NCBI RefSeq assembly: GCF_030657435.1
Contig: NZ_JAUTWS010000013.1
Span: forward strand, 62,001 to 126,000
Direction of reading: 5' to 3'
Origin: Paracraurococcus lichenis
GTDB taxonomy: Bacteria; Pseudomonadota; Alphaproteobacteria; Acetobacterales; Acetobacteraceae
DNA length: 64,000 bases
Shown: one piece after another, positions 42,617-51,858 of the stretch
Layout of the letters: each line of letters starts with the position of its first letter
Position numbering within the stretch: the stretch's first letter is position 1
Notes under the pieces: generated by a model
Told to the model about the DNA's origin: nothing
The model's database searches: none
Seen by the model: the letters and a program-made list of their open reading frames with translations, nothing else
Translations under genes and position numbers: made by a program

Positions 42617-43585
42617 TCAATCGAGGCTGATATTGGCACGGCGAGCGACCTCGCCCCAGCGGGCGGTCTCGCCGGCAACGAAGGCCCGGAACTCTTCCGG
42701 CGTATTGCCGACGGGCGTGATGCCCAACTCCCGGAAACGCTGCGCCACGGCCGGGTTCTGCAGCGCCGCCACCGCCTCGTCGTGCAGGCGGGCGATGATG
42801 GCGGGCGGCACCTTGGCGGGCGCGAAGAAGCCGTGCCAGGACAGGCTCTCGAAGCCCGGCACGCTCTCGGCAACCGTCGGGATCTCCGGCGCCGCCGGGC
42901 TGCGCTGTAGCGAGGTGACGCCGAGGATGCGGAACTTGCCCTCCCGCGCGAAGGGCAGGACGGAGGAGAGGTTGTCGAAGGCCATCGGCAGCTCGCCCGT
43001 CATCAGCGCCGTCGTCACCTGGCCGCTGCCGCGATAGGGCACGTGCTCGATCCGCGTGCCGGTCATCTGCATGAAGAGCGCGCCGGCGAGGTGGACGGAG
43101 GTGCCGACGCCCGAAGTGCCGAAGGCAAGCTCGCCCGGCTTCCTCTTCAGGAAGGCCACCAGCTCCGGGATACTCTTGGCGGGCAGGTCGTTGGCGACGG
43201 CGATGGCATTGGGCTGCGAGGCGAGCTGGGTGATGGGCGCGAAGTCGCGGGCCACGTCATAGGGCATCCTCGGCGTGATGGCCGGGTTGATGGCGTGGCT
43301 GCTGATGGTGCCGAGGCAGAAGGTGGTGCCGTCCGGCGTCGCGCGGGCGCAGGCATCGCTGCCGATATTGCCGCCGGCGCCGGCCTTGTTCTCCACCACG
43401 ATGGGCTGGCCGAGCGACTTCGACATCTCCGTCCCGACCAGCCGCGCGATGGTGTCGGAGACGCCGGCGGAGAAGGGGACGATCAGGCGGATCGGCTGGT
43501 TCGGCCAGGGCGCCTCGGCCCGCGCCGGCAGGGCCGCGAGGCCGAGCGTGGCGGCAAGGACGAGACGGCGCGTCGGGCGGTGCAT
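42617..43585 (-). CDS. Bug/TctC-family periplasmic receptor (second)
   Basis: This 322-aa receptor has a signal peptide (RRLVLAATLGLAALPARA) and the family motifs WPNQPIRLIVPFSAGVSDTIARLV, VENKAGAGGNIGSDACAR and HVPYRGSGQVTTALMTGELPMAFDN. It is related to, but clearly distinct from, the receptor at 39130. GGAGGA lies 9 nt before ATG 43585. It is first in the minus-strand operon and divergent from the GntR regulator, which probably controls it. Two different receptors for one pathway suggest two related ligands or affinities. Confidence 0.9.
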   Translation of the reverse strand: MHRPTRRLVLAATLGLAALPARAEAPWPNQPIRLIVPFSAGVSDTIARLVGTEMSKSLGQPIVVENKAGAGGNIGSDACARATPDGTTFCLGTISSHAINPAITPRMPYDVARDFAPITQLASQPNAIAVANDLPAKSIPELVAFLKRKPGELAFGTSGVGTSVHLAGALFMQMTGTRIEHVPYRGSGQVTTALMTGELPMAFDNLSSVLPFAREGKFRILGVTSLQRSPAAPEIPTVAESVPGFESLSWHGFFAPAKVPPAIIARLHDEAVAALQNPAVAQRFRELGITPVGNTPEEFRAFVAGETARWGEVARRANISLD

Positions 43586-43637
43586 TCCGGGGTTTCCTCC
43601 TGCGGCCATGGAAGTGGCCATCATGGTCTGGCATCCC

Positions 43638-43652
43638 ATATATCAGATCATA
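43638..43652. promoter_or_regulatory. AT-rich semi-palindrome, possible GntR operator
   Basis: ATATATCAGATCATA lies between the divergent Bug-receptor and GntR genes and is the only AT-rich stretch there. It is an imperfect palindrome around TCAGA. Position fits an autoregulatory operator with the -10 regions. The consensus of this regulator is unknown. Confidence 0.3.
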
Positions 43653-43683
43653 GGCGCGCGCCAAGATATTGGCTGGCCCGCCG

Positions 43684-44424
43684 ATGCCTGATAGGCTCCC
43701 GCTCTTCATGACCGCTCCCGGCGCCGCCCCGACCCCGGACCTCAGTTCCGCTGGCCTGACGCCGCTCGGCCCGCGCCGCTCGGCGGCCGAGATCGCCTAT
43801 GCGCAGCTCCGGCAGGCGGTCATCACCCTCGCCCTGCCGCCTGGCACCGTCCTCTCCCGCGCCGATCTCGCCGCCCGCCTCGGCGTCAGCCAGACCCCGG
43901 TGCGGGAGGCGCTGATCCGCCTGCAGGAGGAAGGGCTGATCGAGGTCGTGCCGCATTCCGCGACGCGCGTCGCCCGCATCGACCTGGCCAGCGCGCGGGA
44001 GGCGAGCTTCCTCCGCCTCTCCGTGGAGGTGGAGATCGTCCGCCGCCTCGCCGCGGTGCCGACGCCCGCGCTGGCCGCGTCGCTGCGCGCCGAGATCGCC
44101 CGGATGCGGGAACTGCACGCGCAGGGCGACCAGGAGGGCGTGGCCGCGGCGGACGAGGCCTTCCACAGCCTGCTGCACGCTGCCGCCGGCGTGCCGGCGC
44201 TGCGCGAGCTGATCCGCAGCCGCAGCGGCCATCTCGACCGGCTGCGGCGGATCCACCTGCCCGCGCCGGGCAAGGCGGAGCGGATCCTGCGCGAGCACGA
44301 GGCGGTGGCCGAGGCGATCATCGGCCGCGACGCCGAGGCGGCGGAGCGCGGCCTGCGCGACCACCTCTCCCACACCTTCGCGGAGCTGGAGCGGATCCGG
44401 GCGGCGCGGCCGGACTGGTTCTGA
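43684..44424 (+). CDS. GntR-family (FadR subfamily) transcription regulator
   Basis: This 246-aa regulator has a winged helix-turn-helix at about residues 30-95 ([39 protein letters not shown]). A helical FCD effector domain follows; [22 protein letters not shown] carries the Asp and His that bind metal and carboxylate ligand, and [10 protein letters not shown] supplies another His. It likely represses the divergent Bug/IlvD/RraA operon until the acid is present. Start is uncertain: 43684 (MPDRLPL) or 43708 (MTAPG). Confidence 0.87.
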   Translation: MPDRLPLFMTAPGAAPTPDLSSAGLTPLGPRRSAAEIAYAQLRQAVITLALPPGTVLSRADLAARLGVSQTPVREALIRLQEEGLIEVVPHSATRVARIDLASAREASFLRLSVEVEIVRRLAAVPTPALAASLRAEIARMRELHAQGDQEGVAAADEAFHSLLHAAAGVPALRELIRSRSGHLDRLRRIHLPAPGKAERILREHEAVAEAIIGRDAEAAERGLRDHLSHTFAELERIRAARPDWF

Positions 44425-44630
44425 CAGGACAGCGCCCGCTGCCCGGGGCGGGGCGGGATCGTCCGCGCCGCGCCGACCGGGCCGGCTCCCGCCGCACTAC
44501 GGCATGCCAGGCGCGGCGCCGGGCGCGGCTGCCGCCGGCCCACCTCTCGCGACTTCGGCATTGGCGCGGCCCGAAGGGCCGGTCAGGCTGCCTTGCCCGC
44601 CCTCCGCAGCCACCGCTAGAACCGAAGCCG

Positions 44631-45305
44631 ATGCCGACACGCCCGATCCGAGTCGCCCCGTCGCTCCTCGCCGCCGACTTCGCCCGGCTGGGTGAGGAGG
44701 TGCGCGCCGTCGCCGCCGCCGGCGCCGACTGGCTGCATCTCGACATCATGGACGGGCATTTCGTGCCGAACATCAGCTTCGGCCCGGGGCTGGTGAAGGC
44801 GCTGCGCAAGCACGCGGCCATTCCCTTCGACGTCCACCTGATGATCGCGCCGGCCGATCCCTACCTGCAGGCCTTCGCCGAGGCCGGCGCCGACCTGATC
44901 AGCCTGCATCCGGAAGCGGGTGCGCACCTGCACCGCTCGCTGCAGACCATCCGTGGCCTCGGCAGGAAATCGGGCGTGGTGCTGAACCCGGCGACGCCCG
45001 TCTCCGCGGTGGAGAACGTCCTCGACCTCTGCGACCTGATCCTGGTGATGTCGGTCAATCCCGGCTTCGGCGGCCAGTCCTTCATCGCCAGCCAGCTCGG
45101 CAAGATCGCCATCCTGCGGCAGATGATCGACGCCCATGTCGCCCAGGGCGGGCAGGAGATCGCGCTGCAGGTCGATGGCGGCGTCACGGCGGAGACCGCG
45201 CCGCGCTGCATCGAGGCCGGGGCGGATGTGCTCGTCGCCGGCACGGCGGTCTTCGGCAAGCCCGACTATGCCGCGGCCATCGCCGCGATCCGGGGCGCCG
45301 CCTGA
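44631..45305 (+). CDS. rpe: ribulose-phosphate 3-epimerase
   Basis: This 224-aa TIM-barrel enzyme interconverts ribulose-5-P and xylulose-5-P in the pentose phosphate/Calvin pathways. Motifs are [32 protein letters not shown] (metal His and Asp), [26 protein letters not shown] and [13 protein letters not shown]. Length is normal. The 206 bp upstream contain no gene that I can see. The downstream heparinase-like gene begins 21 bp later, an arrangement often seen in alphaproteobacteria. Confidence 0.95.
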   Translation: MPTRPIRVAPSLLAADFARLGEEVRAVAAAGADWLHLDIMDGHFVPNISFGPGLVKALRKHAAIPFDVHLMIAPADPYLQAFAEAGADLISLHPEAGAHLHRSLQTIRGLGRKSGVVLNPATPVSAVENVLDLCDLILVMSVNPGFGGQSFIASQLGKIAILRQMIDAHVAQGGQEIALQVDGGVTAETAPRCIEAGADVLVAGTAVFGKPDYAAAIAAIRGAA

Positions 45306-45326
45306 TGCGGGAGACAGTCTGGCGGC

Positions 45327-47006
45327 ATGCGTGACCTGATTCGCGGCACCCGGCGCTTCATCGCCGGCCTGAAGCCGGTGAAGGTGCCGGACGCCCCGGC
45401 GCGCAGCTTCCGCGACCTCTGGCCCGGCGATGCCGGCCGCGGCGCCCGGCTGCTGCGCGGCGAGTTCGAGGTGCAGGGCAGCACCCGCCGGCTGGAGGCG
45501 ACCGGCGAGGGCTGGGAGGCGGGCGCCGGCCCCGTCACCTGGCGCGCCGCGGCGCATGGCTTCGCCTGGCTGCGCGACCTCCGTGCGCTCGGCACCGACA
45601 CCGCCCGGATGCGCGCCCGCGACCTGACGGAGGACTGGCTGGCCCGTGGCGCCGCCGAGAATCTGGCGCAGGCGCCCGAGGTCGCCGCCGCGCGCATCTC
45701 CGCCTGGCTCGGCCACTGGGACTTCCTGGCGGCGACCGCCGAGGACGGATTCCGCCGCAAGCTGCTGGTGCGCCTGGCGCAGGACAGCCGCGGCGTGATC
45801 GGCAGCCTGCCCGGCGAGGCCATGCACCGCGGCGCGCTGGTGACGCTGAAGGGCGCCATGGCCGCCGCCGTGGCGCTGGAGGAGGAGGCCTGGATGAACC
45901 GGGCCATCCGCTTCCTCCCCGGCGAGCTCGAGCGGCAGTTCCATCCCGATGGCGGACATGTCGAGCGCTCGCCGCAGCAACTCCTGCTCGCGCTGCAGGA
46001 CCTGATCGAGATCCGCAACCTGCTGCACGGCGCCGGCATCAACCCGCCGCCGGTGCTGGCGACGGTGCTGGAGCGCGCCGGCCAGGCATTGCGGCTGTTC
46101 CGCCACGGCGATGGCGGCCTCGCCCAGTTCAACGGCACGCGGGAGGACGGGGCGGGGCTGCTGGACCTCGTCCTCACCCAGGGCCAGGCGCGCGGCCGCG
46201 CGCCCCTGCTGCTGGAGGATACCGGCTTCCACCGCCTGCAGGCGGGCCGCACCCTGGTCATCGCCGAGGCCGGCGCGCCGCCGCCACAGCGCACGCGCGA
46301 CAGCGGCAGCGGCCTGCCGCGCGGCGCCGACCGCTTCGCGCATGCCGGCACGCTCTCCTTCGAGATGTCGGTCGGGCGCGACCGGGTCATCGTCAATTGC
46401 GGCGCCGCGCCGGCGGCCGAGGCCGAGTGGCGCGACGCGCTGCGCGCGACCGCCGCGCATTCGACGCTGGTGCTGGCCGATACCAACAGCAGCGAGCTGA
46501 AGGACGAGGGCCTCGGCCGCCGGCCGGAGCGGGTGGAGGCCGACCGGCACGAGAGCAACGGCGCGCAATGGCTGGAGGCGAGCCACGATGGCTGGCGCAA
46601 GCCCTTCGGCGCGCTGCACCGGCGCCGCCTCTACCTCGCCGAGACGGGCGACGACCTGCGCGGCGAGGACATGATCGAGATGGCCGAGGCCGGCGCGCCG
46701 GTGCCCTCCTTCCTCGTCCGCTTCCACCTGCATCCCGCCGTGGTCGCCACGCCGCAGATCGACGAGCAGGCGGTGCTGCTGCGCCTGCCCTCCAACCAGT
46801 TCTGGCGGCTGCGAGCCAAGGGCGCCACGGTCGCGCTGGAGGAGAGCGTCTATCTCGGCGGCGGGGAGCCACGGCGAACCAGCCAGATCGTGCTGACCGC
46901 CGAGGCGAAGCTGGACACCATCCAATGGGCGATCGGCCGCGTGACGGCGCAGCCGGGCGGCGCCGAGGCGGCGGAGAGCGACGGCAGGCCCGCGGCCCCG
47001 GCCTGA
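45327..47006 (+). CDS. heparinase II/III family protein
   Basis: This 559-aa protein has an alpha/alpha-toroid N-terminal part (HGFAWLRDLRALGTD, ISAWLGHWDFL) and GSLPGEAMHRGALVTLKGAMA. PDGGHVERSPQQLLLALQDLIEI is the likely catalytic-region block of this lyase family. A beta-sandwich C-terminal domain contains RFHLHPAV. No signal peptide is evident. In alphaproteobacteria this protein sits beside rpe and is annotated as heparinase-like, but its substrate is not known. True heparin degradation is improbable. Confidence 0.83.
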   Translation: MRDLIRGTRRFIAGLKPVKVPDAPARSFRDLWPGDAGRGARLLRGEFEVQGSTRRLEATGEGWEAGAGPVTWRAAAHGFAWLRDLRALGTDTARMRARDLTEDWLARGAAENLAQAPEVAAARISAWLGHWDFLAATAEDGFRRKLLVRLAQDSRGVIGSLPGEAMHRGALVTLKGAMAAAVALEEEAWMNRAIRFLPGELERQFHPDGGHVERSPQQLLLALQDLIEIRNLLHGAGINPPPVLATVLERAGQALRLFRHGDGGLAQFNGTREDGAGLLDLVLTQGQARGRAPLLLEDTGFHRLQAGRTLVIAEAGAPPPQRTRDSGSGLPRGADRFAHAGTLSFEMSVGRDRVIVNCGAAPAAEAEWRDALRATAAHSTLVLADTNSSELKDEGLGRRPERVEADRHESNGAQWLEASHDGWRKPFGALHRRRLYLAETGDDLRGEDMIEMAEAGAPVPSFLVRFHLHPAVVATPQIDEQAVLLRLPSNQFWRLRAKGATVALEESVYLGGGEPRRTSQIVLTAEAKLDTIQWAIGRVTAQPGGAEAAESDGRPAAPA

Positions 47007-47061
47007 GCCGGGCCTCGGGCCGGAGGATCCGAACCCGCCCGCCGGGCCTGCAAGGCGGCCT

Positions 47062-47116
47062 GATGACCGAAGGGCCCGAAGGTCTGGATCGGTCCGCCAG
47101 ACATTCGCGGATGCGG
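47062..47116. repeat. dispersed intergenic repeat, copy 1
   Basis: The stretch beginning GATGACCGAAGGGCCCGAAG and continuing GGTCTGGATCGGTCCGCC is closely matched by 51754-51858 (GATGACCGAAGGGCCGAAG; GGTCTGAATCGGCTCGCC). It lies in the 582-bp gap between the heparinase-like gene and the tRNA. I see no gene in the rest of that gap. Confidence 0.6.
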
Positions 47117-47588
47117 GAGACGCTGGTCGGGCGGCGGACCATGCTGGTGAACGCGCCGCGCGTGGCCCCGGCCGCCTCGGCGCACGGCGCTGCGGTTGCT
47201 GGCGCGTGGCGATGGTGGCGCTGGCCAACAGGCTCGCCCGCTTCGCCTGGGACGTGCTGACCCGCGCCGCGCCCTGCAGCCCCACCGGGCGGCGCGCCGC
47301 CGCCCTGGCCTGATCCCGCCAGCGCGAACACGAGGAGCGTCGGGCAGCGCCGCAGACCGCCTGCCTCAACACGCTTGCCCGACAGGGGCCGTCACACATG
47401 AACCGGCCCGCCGACAGCCAGGCAAGCCGATGACTGCAGCGCCGTGAGGCGCGGAGGTCGGAACCGGTCCCTCCGCCAGCCAAGGCAGTCCGGTGGCCGC
47501 AGCCCGCTGCCGCAAGCGGCGGAGGGCGCCGCCCGCAACGCAAAAGCCCCGCCAGCGGGGCTGGCGGGGCTTGCGGCGTCACCGGACT

Positions 47589-47665
47589 TGGTCGGAGCGA
47601 GAGGATTCGAACCTCCGGCCCCTGCGTCCCGAACACAGTGCTCTACCAGGCTGAGCTACGCTCCG
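47589..47665 (-). tRNA. tRNA-Pro(CGG)
   Basis: The 77-nt gene folds as a complete cloverleaf. Acceptor CGGAGCG pairs with CGCTCCG, the D-arm is GCTC/GAGC, and the anticodon stem CTGTG/CGCAG has loop TTCGGGA, giving anticodon CGG (codon CCG, heavily used here). The T-arm is GGAGG/CCTCT with TTCGAAT. The CCA end is encoded. It stands alone between protein genes. Confidence 0.95.
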
Positions 47666-47750
47666 TCAGGTCAGTGCGCCGTCCCGCAGCGGCCGGGGCC
47701 GTGCGGGAGCGCGCATATAACCCCCGCCGCGGAACAGGGCAAGCGGGGGG

Positions 47751-48338
47751 TCAGAGCCTTTCTGCGGGAGCGGCCGTTTCGGGCGGCGGCGCGTCGCGCA
47801 GCAGCGCGAGTGCGGCCGGCACGTCCGCCGCCACGGCATAGAGCCGCCGGTTGCTCTCCGGCACGAAGCCCTGGGCGATCAGCGCCTCGATCATCGCCAG
47901 GAAGGGCTGCGCCCAGCCCTGCACGTCGAGGATGATGATCGGCTTGTCGTGCAGGCCGAGCTGCCGCCAGGTGATGATCTCCACCGTCTCGTCCAGCGTG
48001 CCGAGGCCGCCCGAGAGGGTGACGAAGGCATCGGCCAGCTCGAACATCCGGGTCTTGCGGGTGTGCATGCTGGTCGTGACCTCGAGCTCCGCGACGACCG
48101 GGGAGGGGCGCTCCACCCGCGTCAGGAATTCCGGGATCACGCCCTGCACGCGGCCGCCGGCGGCGATCGCGGCCTCCGCCACCGTGCCCATCAGCCCGAC
48201 GCCGCCGCCGCCATAGACCAGCGCCAGGCCGGCCGCGGCGATGCCAGCCCCCAGCGCCTGCGCGGCCGCGAGATGGGCGGGGTCGGTGCCGGCGCGGGCG
48301 CCGCAGAAGACGGCGACGGAACGGATATGCTTGGGCAT
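47751..48338 (-). CDS. LOG family protein (cytokinin-riboside phosphoribohydrolase-like)
   Basis: This 195-aa Rossmann-like protein of the TIGR00730/LOG family hydrolyses nucleoside 5'-monophosphates, releasing base and ribose-5-P. Motifs are VAVFCGARAGTDP, LVYGGGGVGLMG, and TRKTRMFELADAFVTLSGGLGTLDE. The last contains the Arg and the catalytic Glu of the usual PGGxGTxxE, here SGGLGTLDE. GGAGA precedes ATG 48338. Many bacterial members are misannotated as lysine decarboxylases. No plant-interaction genes are nearby. Confidence 0.88.
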   Translation of the reverse strand: MPKHIRSVAVFCGARAGTDPAHLAAAQALGAGIAAAGLALVYGGGGVGLMGTVAEAAIAAGGRVQGVIPEFLTRVERPSPVVAELEVTTSMHTRKTRMFELADAFVTLSGGLGTLDETVEIITWRQLGLHDKPIIILDVQGWAQPFLAMIEALIAQGFVPESNRRLYAVAADVPAALALLRDAPPPETAAPAERL

Positions 48339-48610
48339 GAGGATCTCCGGTGGGGAGCGCAGTCTGCCACGGCTCGGCCCCGCCTCGCCACGGAGGGGAC
48401 CGGAGCCGCGGAAGGTGAAAAAAGGGCGATGCAACAAGCGTTCCCGGATCCCCGGGCGGAACGGTCCCGCGCGGGCCGGACCTCGACGCCGCGGAACCAC
48501 GGCCGCGGCGGCGTCGCGCTGCCAGGGGGCGCTGCCAAGGGTCGCGCTGCCAGGGCCGGCGCAGGCGCGCCGGGGCTGTTCACTTCAGTCCGGAGGAATA
48601 AGGCGATAGC

Positions 48611-48646
48611 ATGACCTTGCCGCTGGGCCATCCCCACGACGAGTGA
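48611..48646 (+). other. possible 11-codon leader ORF before the LysM gene
   Basis: GGAGGA at 48592-48597 is followed by ATG 48611 and the peptide MTLPLGHPHDE, ending at TGA 48646, 7 nt before the LysM start at 48654. The LysM gene has no ribosome site of its own, so coupled translation from this mini-ORF is possible. The gap 48339-48610 shows nothing else. Confidence 0.25.
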
Positions 48647-48653
48647 CCGTGCC

Positions 48654-49733
48654 ATGACGGAGGCGACCAAATGGGGTCGGGTCGGCCTGCTCTGCCTGAT
48701 CGTCGCCGCGGCGACGGGCACGGCCTGGCTGATGCTGCCGGATGCCTTCCCGCGCCTCGGGCCGCCGCCCGGCACGGATGAACGCGTCGTGTCCGCCGTC
48801 CTGGTCGCGCCCTCCGCCCCGGCTGCCGCTGCCCCGCCTGCTCCGGCGGTGGCGAGCGAACCGGTCGCGGGACCCGAGGCGCCGCGCTTCCACATCGCCC
48901 GGGTCGGCGCCCGCGGCACACTGGTGACCGCCGGCAGCGCCCCGCCCGGGGCCGAGGTGCGGCTGCTGGCGGGCGGGCGGGAGATCGGCCGGGCCCGGTC
49001 CGATGCCAGGGGCGAGTGGGTGATCCTGCCGGCCGAGCCCCTGCCGCCCGGCCCGCGCGAACTGGCCCTGCTGTCCCGCAGCCCGGGCGGCGAGGCCGTG
49101 CCCTCCCGCGATACCCTGCTGCTGCTGGTGCCGGAGCCGGCGATGGCCGCGGCGGCGCGGCCCGAGACGGCGGGCGCCACTGCCTTGCTGCTGCCGGCGA
49201 CCACCGCCGCCGGCGTCGCGCCGCGAATCCTGCAGGCCCCGCCGGAGCCGGGCCGGCCACGCCTCGGCCTCGACGTGGTGGACTACGACGATGCCGGCGC
49301 CATGCGCTTCGCCGGCAGTGCCCCGCCGGGCAGCACCCTCCGAGTCTATGTCGGCCCGGCGCATGCCGGGGATGCGGTGGCGGATCCGGCCGGCCGCTGG
49401 GCGCTGAGCCCCGCCGACCAGCCTGCCTATGGCCGGCACGTGCTGCGGGTGGACCAGCTTGCCGCGGCCGGCACCGTCGCGGCCCGGATCGAGCTGCCCT
49501 TCCAGCGCGACCGGGCGGCAGAGGAGGAGCCGGCGGAGGGGCGGATGATCGTCCAGCCCGGCACCACCCTCTGGCGCATCGCGCGGCGGGTCTATGGCCG
49601 CGGCACGCGCTACACCCTCATCTACCAGGCGAACCGCGAGCAGATCCGCGACCCCAACCGGATCTATCCCGGGCAGGTGTTCAGCCTGCCCGGGGAGACG
49701 CCGGCCGAGACGGTCTCCAGCCGGTCGAGATAG
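48654..49733 (+). CDS. LysM-domain envelope protein
   Basis: This 359-aa protein has an N-terminal membrane anchor (VGLLCLIVAAATGTAWLML) and a Pro/Ala linker. Two Ig-like/carboxypeptidase-regulatory-type beta domains follow (about 80-155 and 215-300; both contain GSAPPGA/S and GEW or GRW). A C-terminal LysM begins IVQPGTTLWRIARRVYG and ends NRIYPGQVFSLP, expected to bind peptidoglycan. It is probably anchored in the inner membrane and reaches the cell wall. Its 3' end overlaps the convergent hypothetical gene by 70 bp. Confidence 0.85.
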   Translation: MTEATKWGRVGLLCLIVAAATGTAWLMLPDAFPRLGPPPGTDERVVSAVLVAPSAPAAAAPPAPAVASEPVAGPEAPRFHIARVGARGTLVTAGSAPPGAEVRLLAGGREIGRARSDARGEWVILPAEPLPPGPRELALLSRSPGGEAVPSRDTLLLLVPEPAMAAAARPETAGATALLLPATTAAGVAPRILQAPPEPGRPRLGLDVVDYDDAGAMRFAGSAPPGSTLRVYVGPAHAGDAVADPAGRWALSPADQPAYGRHVLRVDQLAAAGTVAARIELPFQRDRAAEEEPAEGRMIVQPGTTLWRIARRVYGRGTRYTLIYQANREQIRDPNRIYPGQVFSLPGETPAETVSSRSR

Positions 49734-50098
49734 GGGTCGAGCGCGAGCGCGAAGCGCACCATGGCGGCGATCACGCTGGTCGCGGTCGGCGCCGGCAGCC
49801 TGTCGGCCGCCTCCAGCCTGATGCGATGGTCGGGGAGCAGCCGCAGCCGCCAGCCCGGCGGCAGGGCGGCGGGCAGGCTGGCAAGCGCCGCGAAGGCGCC
49901 GGGCCGGTCGGCGCCGGGCTCGGCGGTGGAGGGGATGCGGCCGGCGATGGCGGCGAGCCGCAGGCCGTCCGGCGCGACCGCGGCCTCGCAGGGCCGGCCG
50001 CGCCAGCGGAACCGGAGGGCGGGCGGGGCCTGCGGCTCGCGCGGCCGCAGGGCGCCGTCCGGCGCGACGGCGAAGGGACCGAGGTTCAGGGGCTGCAT
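49664..50098 (-). CDS. conserved hypothetical protein
   Basis: This 144-aa soluble protein is not a member of any family I can name. It reads as real coding sequence: MQPLNLGPFAVAPDGALRP, then ALRFRWRGRPCEAAVA, IPSTAEPGADRPGAF and TSVIAAMVRFALALDPYLDR, with normal codon bias and no low-complexity character. It starts 50 bp from the divergent psd gene and overlaps the 3' end of the convergent LysM gene by 70 bp. Possibly an Acetobacteraceae-specific protein. Confidence 0.65.
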   Translation of the reverse strand: MQPLNLGPFAVAPDGALRPREPQAPPALRFRWRGRPCEAAVAPDGLRLAAIAGRIPSTAEPGADRPGAFAALASLPAALPPGWRLRLLPDHRIRLEAADRLPAPTATSVIAAMVRFALALDPYLDRLETVSAGVSPGRLNTCPG

Positions 50099-50147
50099 GG
50101 CCGGCGCAGCTTGCCGCCACAGGGTGAAGACACCATAAACCGGCGCC

Positions 50148-50834
50148 ATGGCGATCGGACGCAGTCTGCGGCTGGTGCTGGCCCCGCCGCATCCGGCGGG
50201 CCGGCCCTTCATTCTTGGCGGTCTCGGGGTAGCTCTGCTCGGCGGCTGGCTGCTGGGCGGCTGGCTCTTCGAGCTCGGCCTCCTCTTCACCCTCTTCTGC
50301 CTCTATTTCTTCCGCGACCCCGCGCGGGTCCCGCCGCCGCGGCCCGGCCTGGTGCTGGCCCCGGCGGATGGGCGGATCGTGAGCGTGGCGCAGGCCATCC
50401 CGCCGGAGGAGCTCGGCCTCGGCCCGCTGCCGCGCTGGCGGGTGGCGATCTTCCTCTCGGTCCTCGACGTGCACGTGAACCGGGTGCCGGTGGACGGCAC
50501 GGTCACCCGCATCGCCTACCGTCCCGGCAAGTACCTCAATGCCTCGCTCGACAAGGCGAGCGAGGACAACGAGCGCAACGCCCTCGCGCTGCGCCTGCCG
50601 GATGGCCGCGACATGGCGGTGGTGCAGATCGCCGGGCTGATCGCGCGCCGCATCCTCTGCGACGTGCGGGAGGGCGACATGCTCCGCGCCGGCCAGCGCT
50701 TCGGCATCATCCGCTTCGGCAGCCGCACCGACCTCTACCTGCCCCCCGGTGTGCTGCCGCTGGTGGCGCAGGGCCAGACCATGATCGGCGGCGAGACGGT
50801 GATCGCGGAGCTCGGCCAGAGGGGGGCGGCGTGA
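50148..50834 (+). CDS. psd: phosphatidylserine decarboxylase
   Basis: This 228-aa membrane-associated enzyme converts phosphatidylserine to phosphatidylethanolamine. It has N-terminal hydrophobic helices ([37 protein letters not shown]). The short-form PSD motifs are [25 protein letters not shown] and NERNALAL. The self-cleavage site Gly-Ser in [11 protein letters not shown] (near residue 190) yields the pyruvoyl group. Length matches the short alphaproteobacterial class. It overlaps pssA by 4 nt. Confidence 0.94.
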   Translation: MAIGRSLRLVLAPPHPAGRPFILGGLGVALLGGWLLGGWLFELGLLFTLFCLYFFRDPARVPPPRPGLVLAPADGRIVSVAQAIPPEELGLGPLPRWRVAIFLSVLDVHVNRVPVDGTVTRIAYRPGKYLNASLDKASEDNERNALALRLPDGRDMAVVQIAGLIARRILCDVREGDMLRAGQRFGIIRFGSRTDLYLPPGVLPLVAQGQTMIGGETVIAELGQRGAA

Positions 50835-51745
50835 ACGGCGGGGCGCGGCTGCGCGGCCGGCTGCGGCGGCTGCGGCCGCGCACGCGGCCGCGCTACCGCG
50901 GGCTGTCCTTCAACCGGCTGGTGCCGAACATCCTGACCATGCTCGGTCTCTGCGCCGGGCTGACCGCCATTCGCGTCGCGCTCGATGCGCAGTGGGAGAA
51001 GGCGGCGGTGCTGATCGTGGTCGCCGGCGCGATCGACGGGCTGGACGGGCGCATCGCCCGGCTGCTGAAGGGCACCAGCCGCTTCGGGGCGGAGTTCGAC
51101 AGCCTCTCGGACTTCCTCTGCTTCGGCGTGGCGCCGGCCCTCGTCCTCTACATGTGGTCGCTGCACGATGCGGGGGGTCTCGGCTTCGCGCCCTGCCTGC
51201 TCTTCGCGGTCTGCTCGGCGCTGCGGCTCGCGCGCTTCAACGCCTCGCTCGTCGATGCGCCAGCCCTGCCGCTGACCGGGCCGCCGCCGAAACCGGCCTA
51301 TGCGCAGAACTTCTTCACCGGCGTGCCGGCGCCGGCGGGGGCGGGGCTCGCCCTCTTCCCCCTCTTCGCCGCGCTGGCCTTCGCCGAGTGGGACCTGCCG
51401 GGCCTCGCCGCGGTGGCGCGCCACCCCCTCGTCCCCGGCCCGCTGCTGGTGGTGGTGGGGGGGCTGATGGTCTCGACGCTGCCGACCTGGAGCTTCAAGA
51501 ACTTCAAGGTGCCGGCGGAGTATGTGCTGCCGCTGCTGCTGGGCATCGGCGCCTATGTCGCGGTGCTGCTGACCGAGCCCTGGGCGGCGCTGGCCGGGGG
51601 CGGCATCCTCTATGTGTCCATGTTGTTCTTCTCGGTCCGTAGCTACCGACAGTTGAAGCGGGAGGCCGAGGGATTGCTGGAGCCGGTGCTGGTCGGCGGC
51701 AATGGCACCGCCGCCGCGCCGCGGCCGCCGGGCGACGTGGCCTGA
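50831..51745 (+). CDS. pssA: CDP-diacylglycerol-serine O-phosphatidyltransferase
   Basis: This 304-aa polytopic inner-membrane enzyme makes phosphatidylserine from CDP-diacylglycerol and serine, feeding the preceding Psd. The CDP-alcohol phosphotransferase signature is read as [26 protein letters not shown] near residues 75-100. About eight helices follow. The GTG start overlaps the psd stop, so the two-step pathway is one translational unit. Slightly longer than the common ~250-280 aa because of a Gly/Ala/Pro tail. Confidence 0.93.
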   Translation: MNGGARLRGRLRRLRPRTRPRYRGLSFNRLVPNILTMLGLCAGLTAIRVALDAQWEKAAVLIVVAGAIDGLDGRIARLLKGTSRFGAEFDSLSDFLCFGVAPALVLYMWSLHDAGGLGFAPCLLFAVCSALRLARFNASLVDAPALPLTGPPPKPAYAQNFFTGVPAPAGAGLALFPLFAALAFAEWDLPGLAAVARHPLVPGPLLVVVGGLMVSTLPTWSFKNFKVPAEYVLPLLLGIGAYVAVLLTEPWAALAGGGILYVSMLFFSVRSYRQLKREAEGLLEPVLVGGNGTAAAPRPPGDVA

Positions 51746-51753
51746 CGCGTGCC

Positions 51754-51858
51754 GATGACCGAAGGGCCGAAGGGGGCTCCACGAAGCGGCGTTTCGTGGG
51801 GTGCCCCGGATGGCCCGGAGGTCTGAATCGGCTCGCCCGACATACAAGGGACGCGGGG
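51754..51858. repeat. dispersed intergenic repeat, copy 2, with inserted hairpin
   Basis: It shares both flanking blocks with 47062-47116 but carries extra internal sequence. That extra part forms a hairpin: CCACGAA (51779-51785), loop GCGGCGT, TTCGTGG (51793-51799), extended by GC-rich flanks. It lies after pssA and may also act as its terminator. The rest of the gap to 52033 shows no gene. Confidence 0.55.

Noticed and set aside
44616..47636. 1006-codon open frame on the minus strand
   Set aside because: Antisense to rpe and the heparinase-like gene, both of which have clear motifs. No signature or ribosome site of its own.
47751..48338. Lysine decarboxylase
   Set aside because: The SGGLGTLDE motif and size are those of LOG phosphoribohydrolases; no PLP-binding decarboxylase domain is present.
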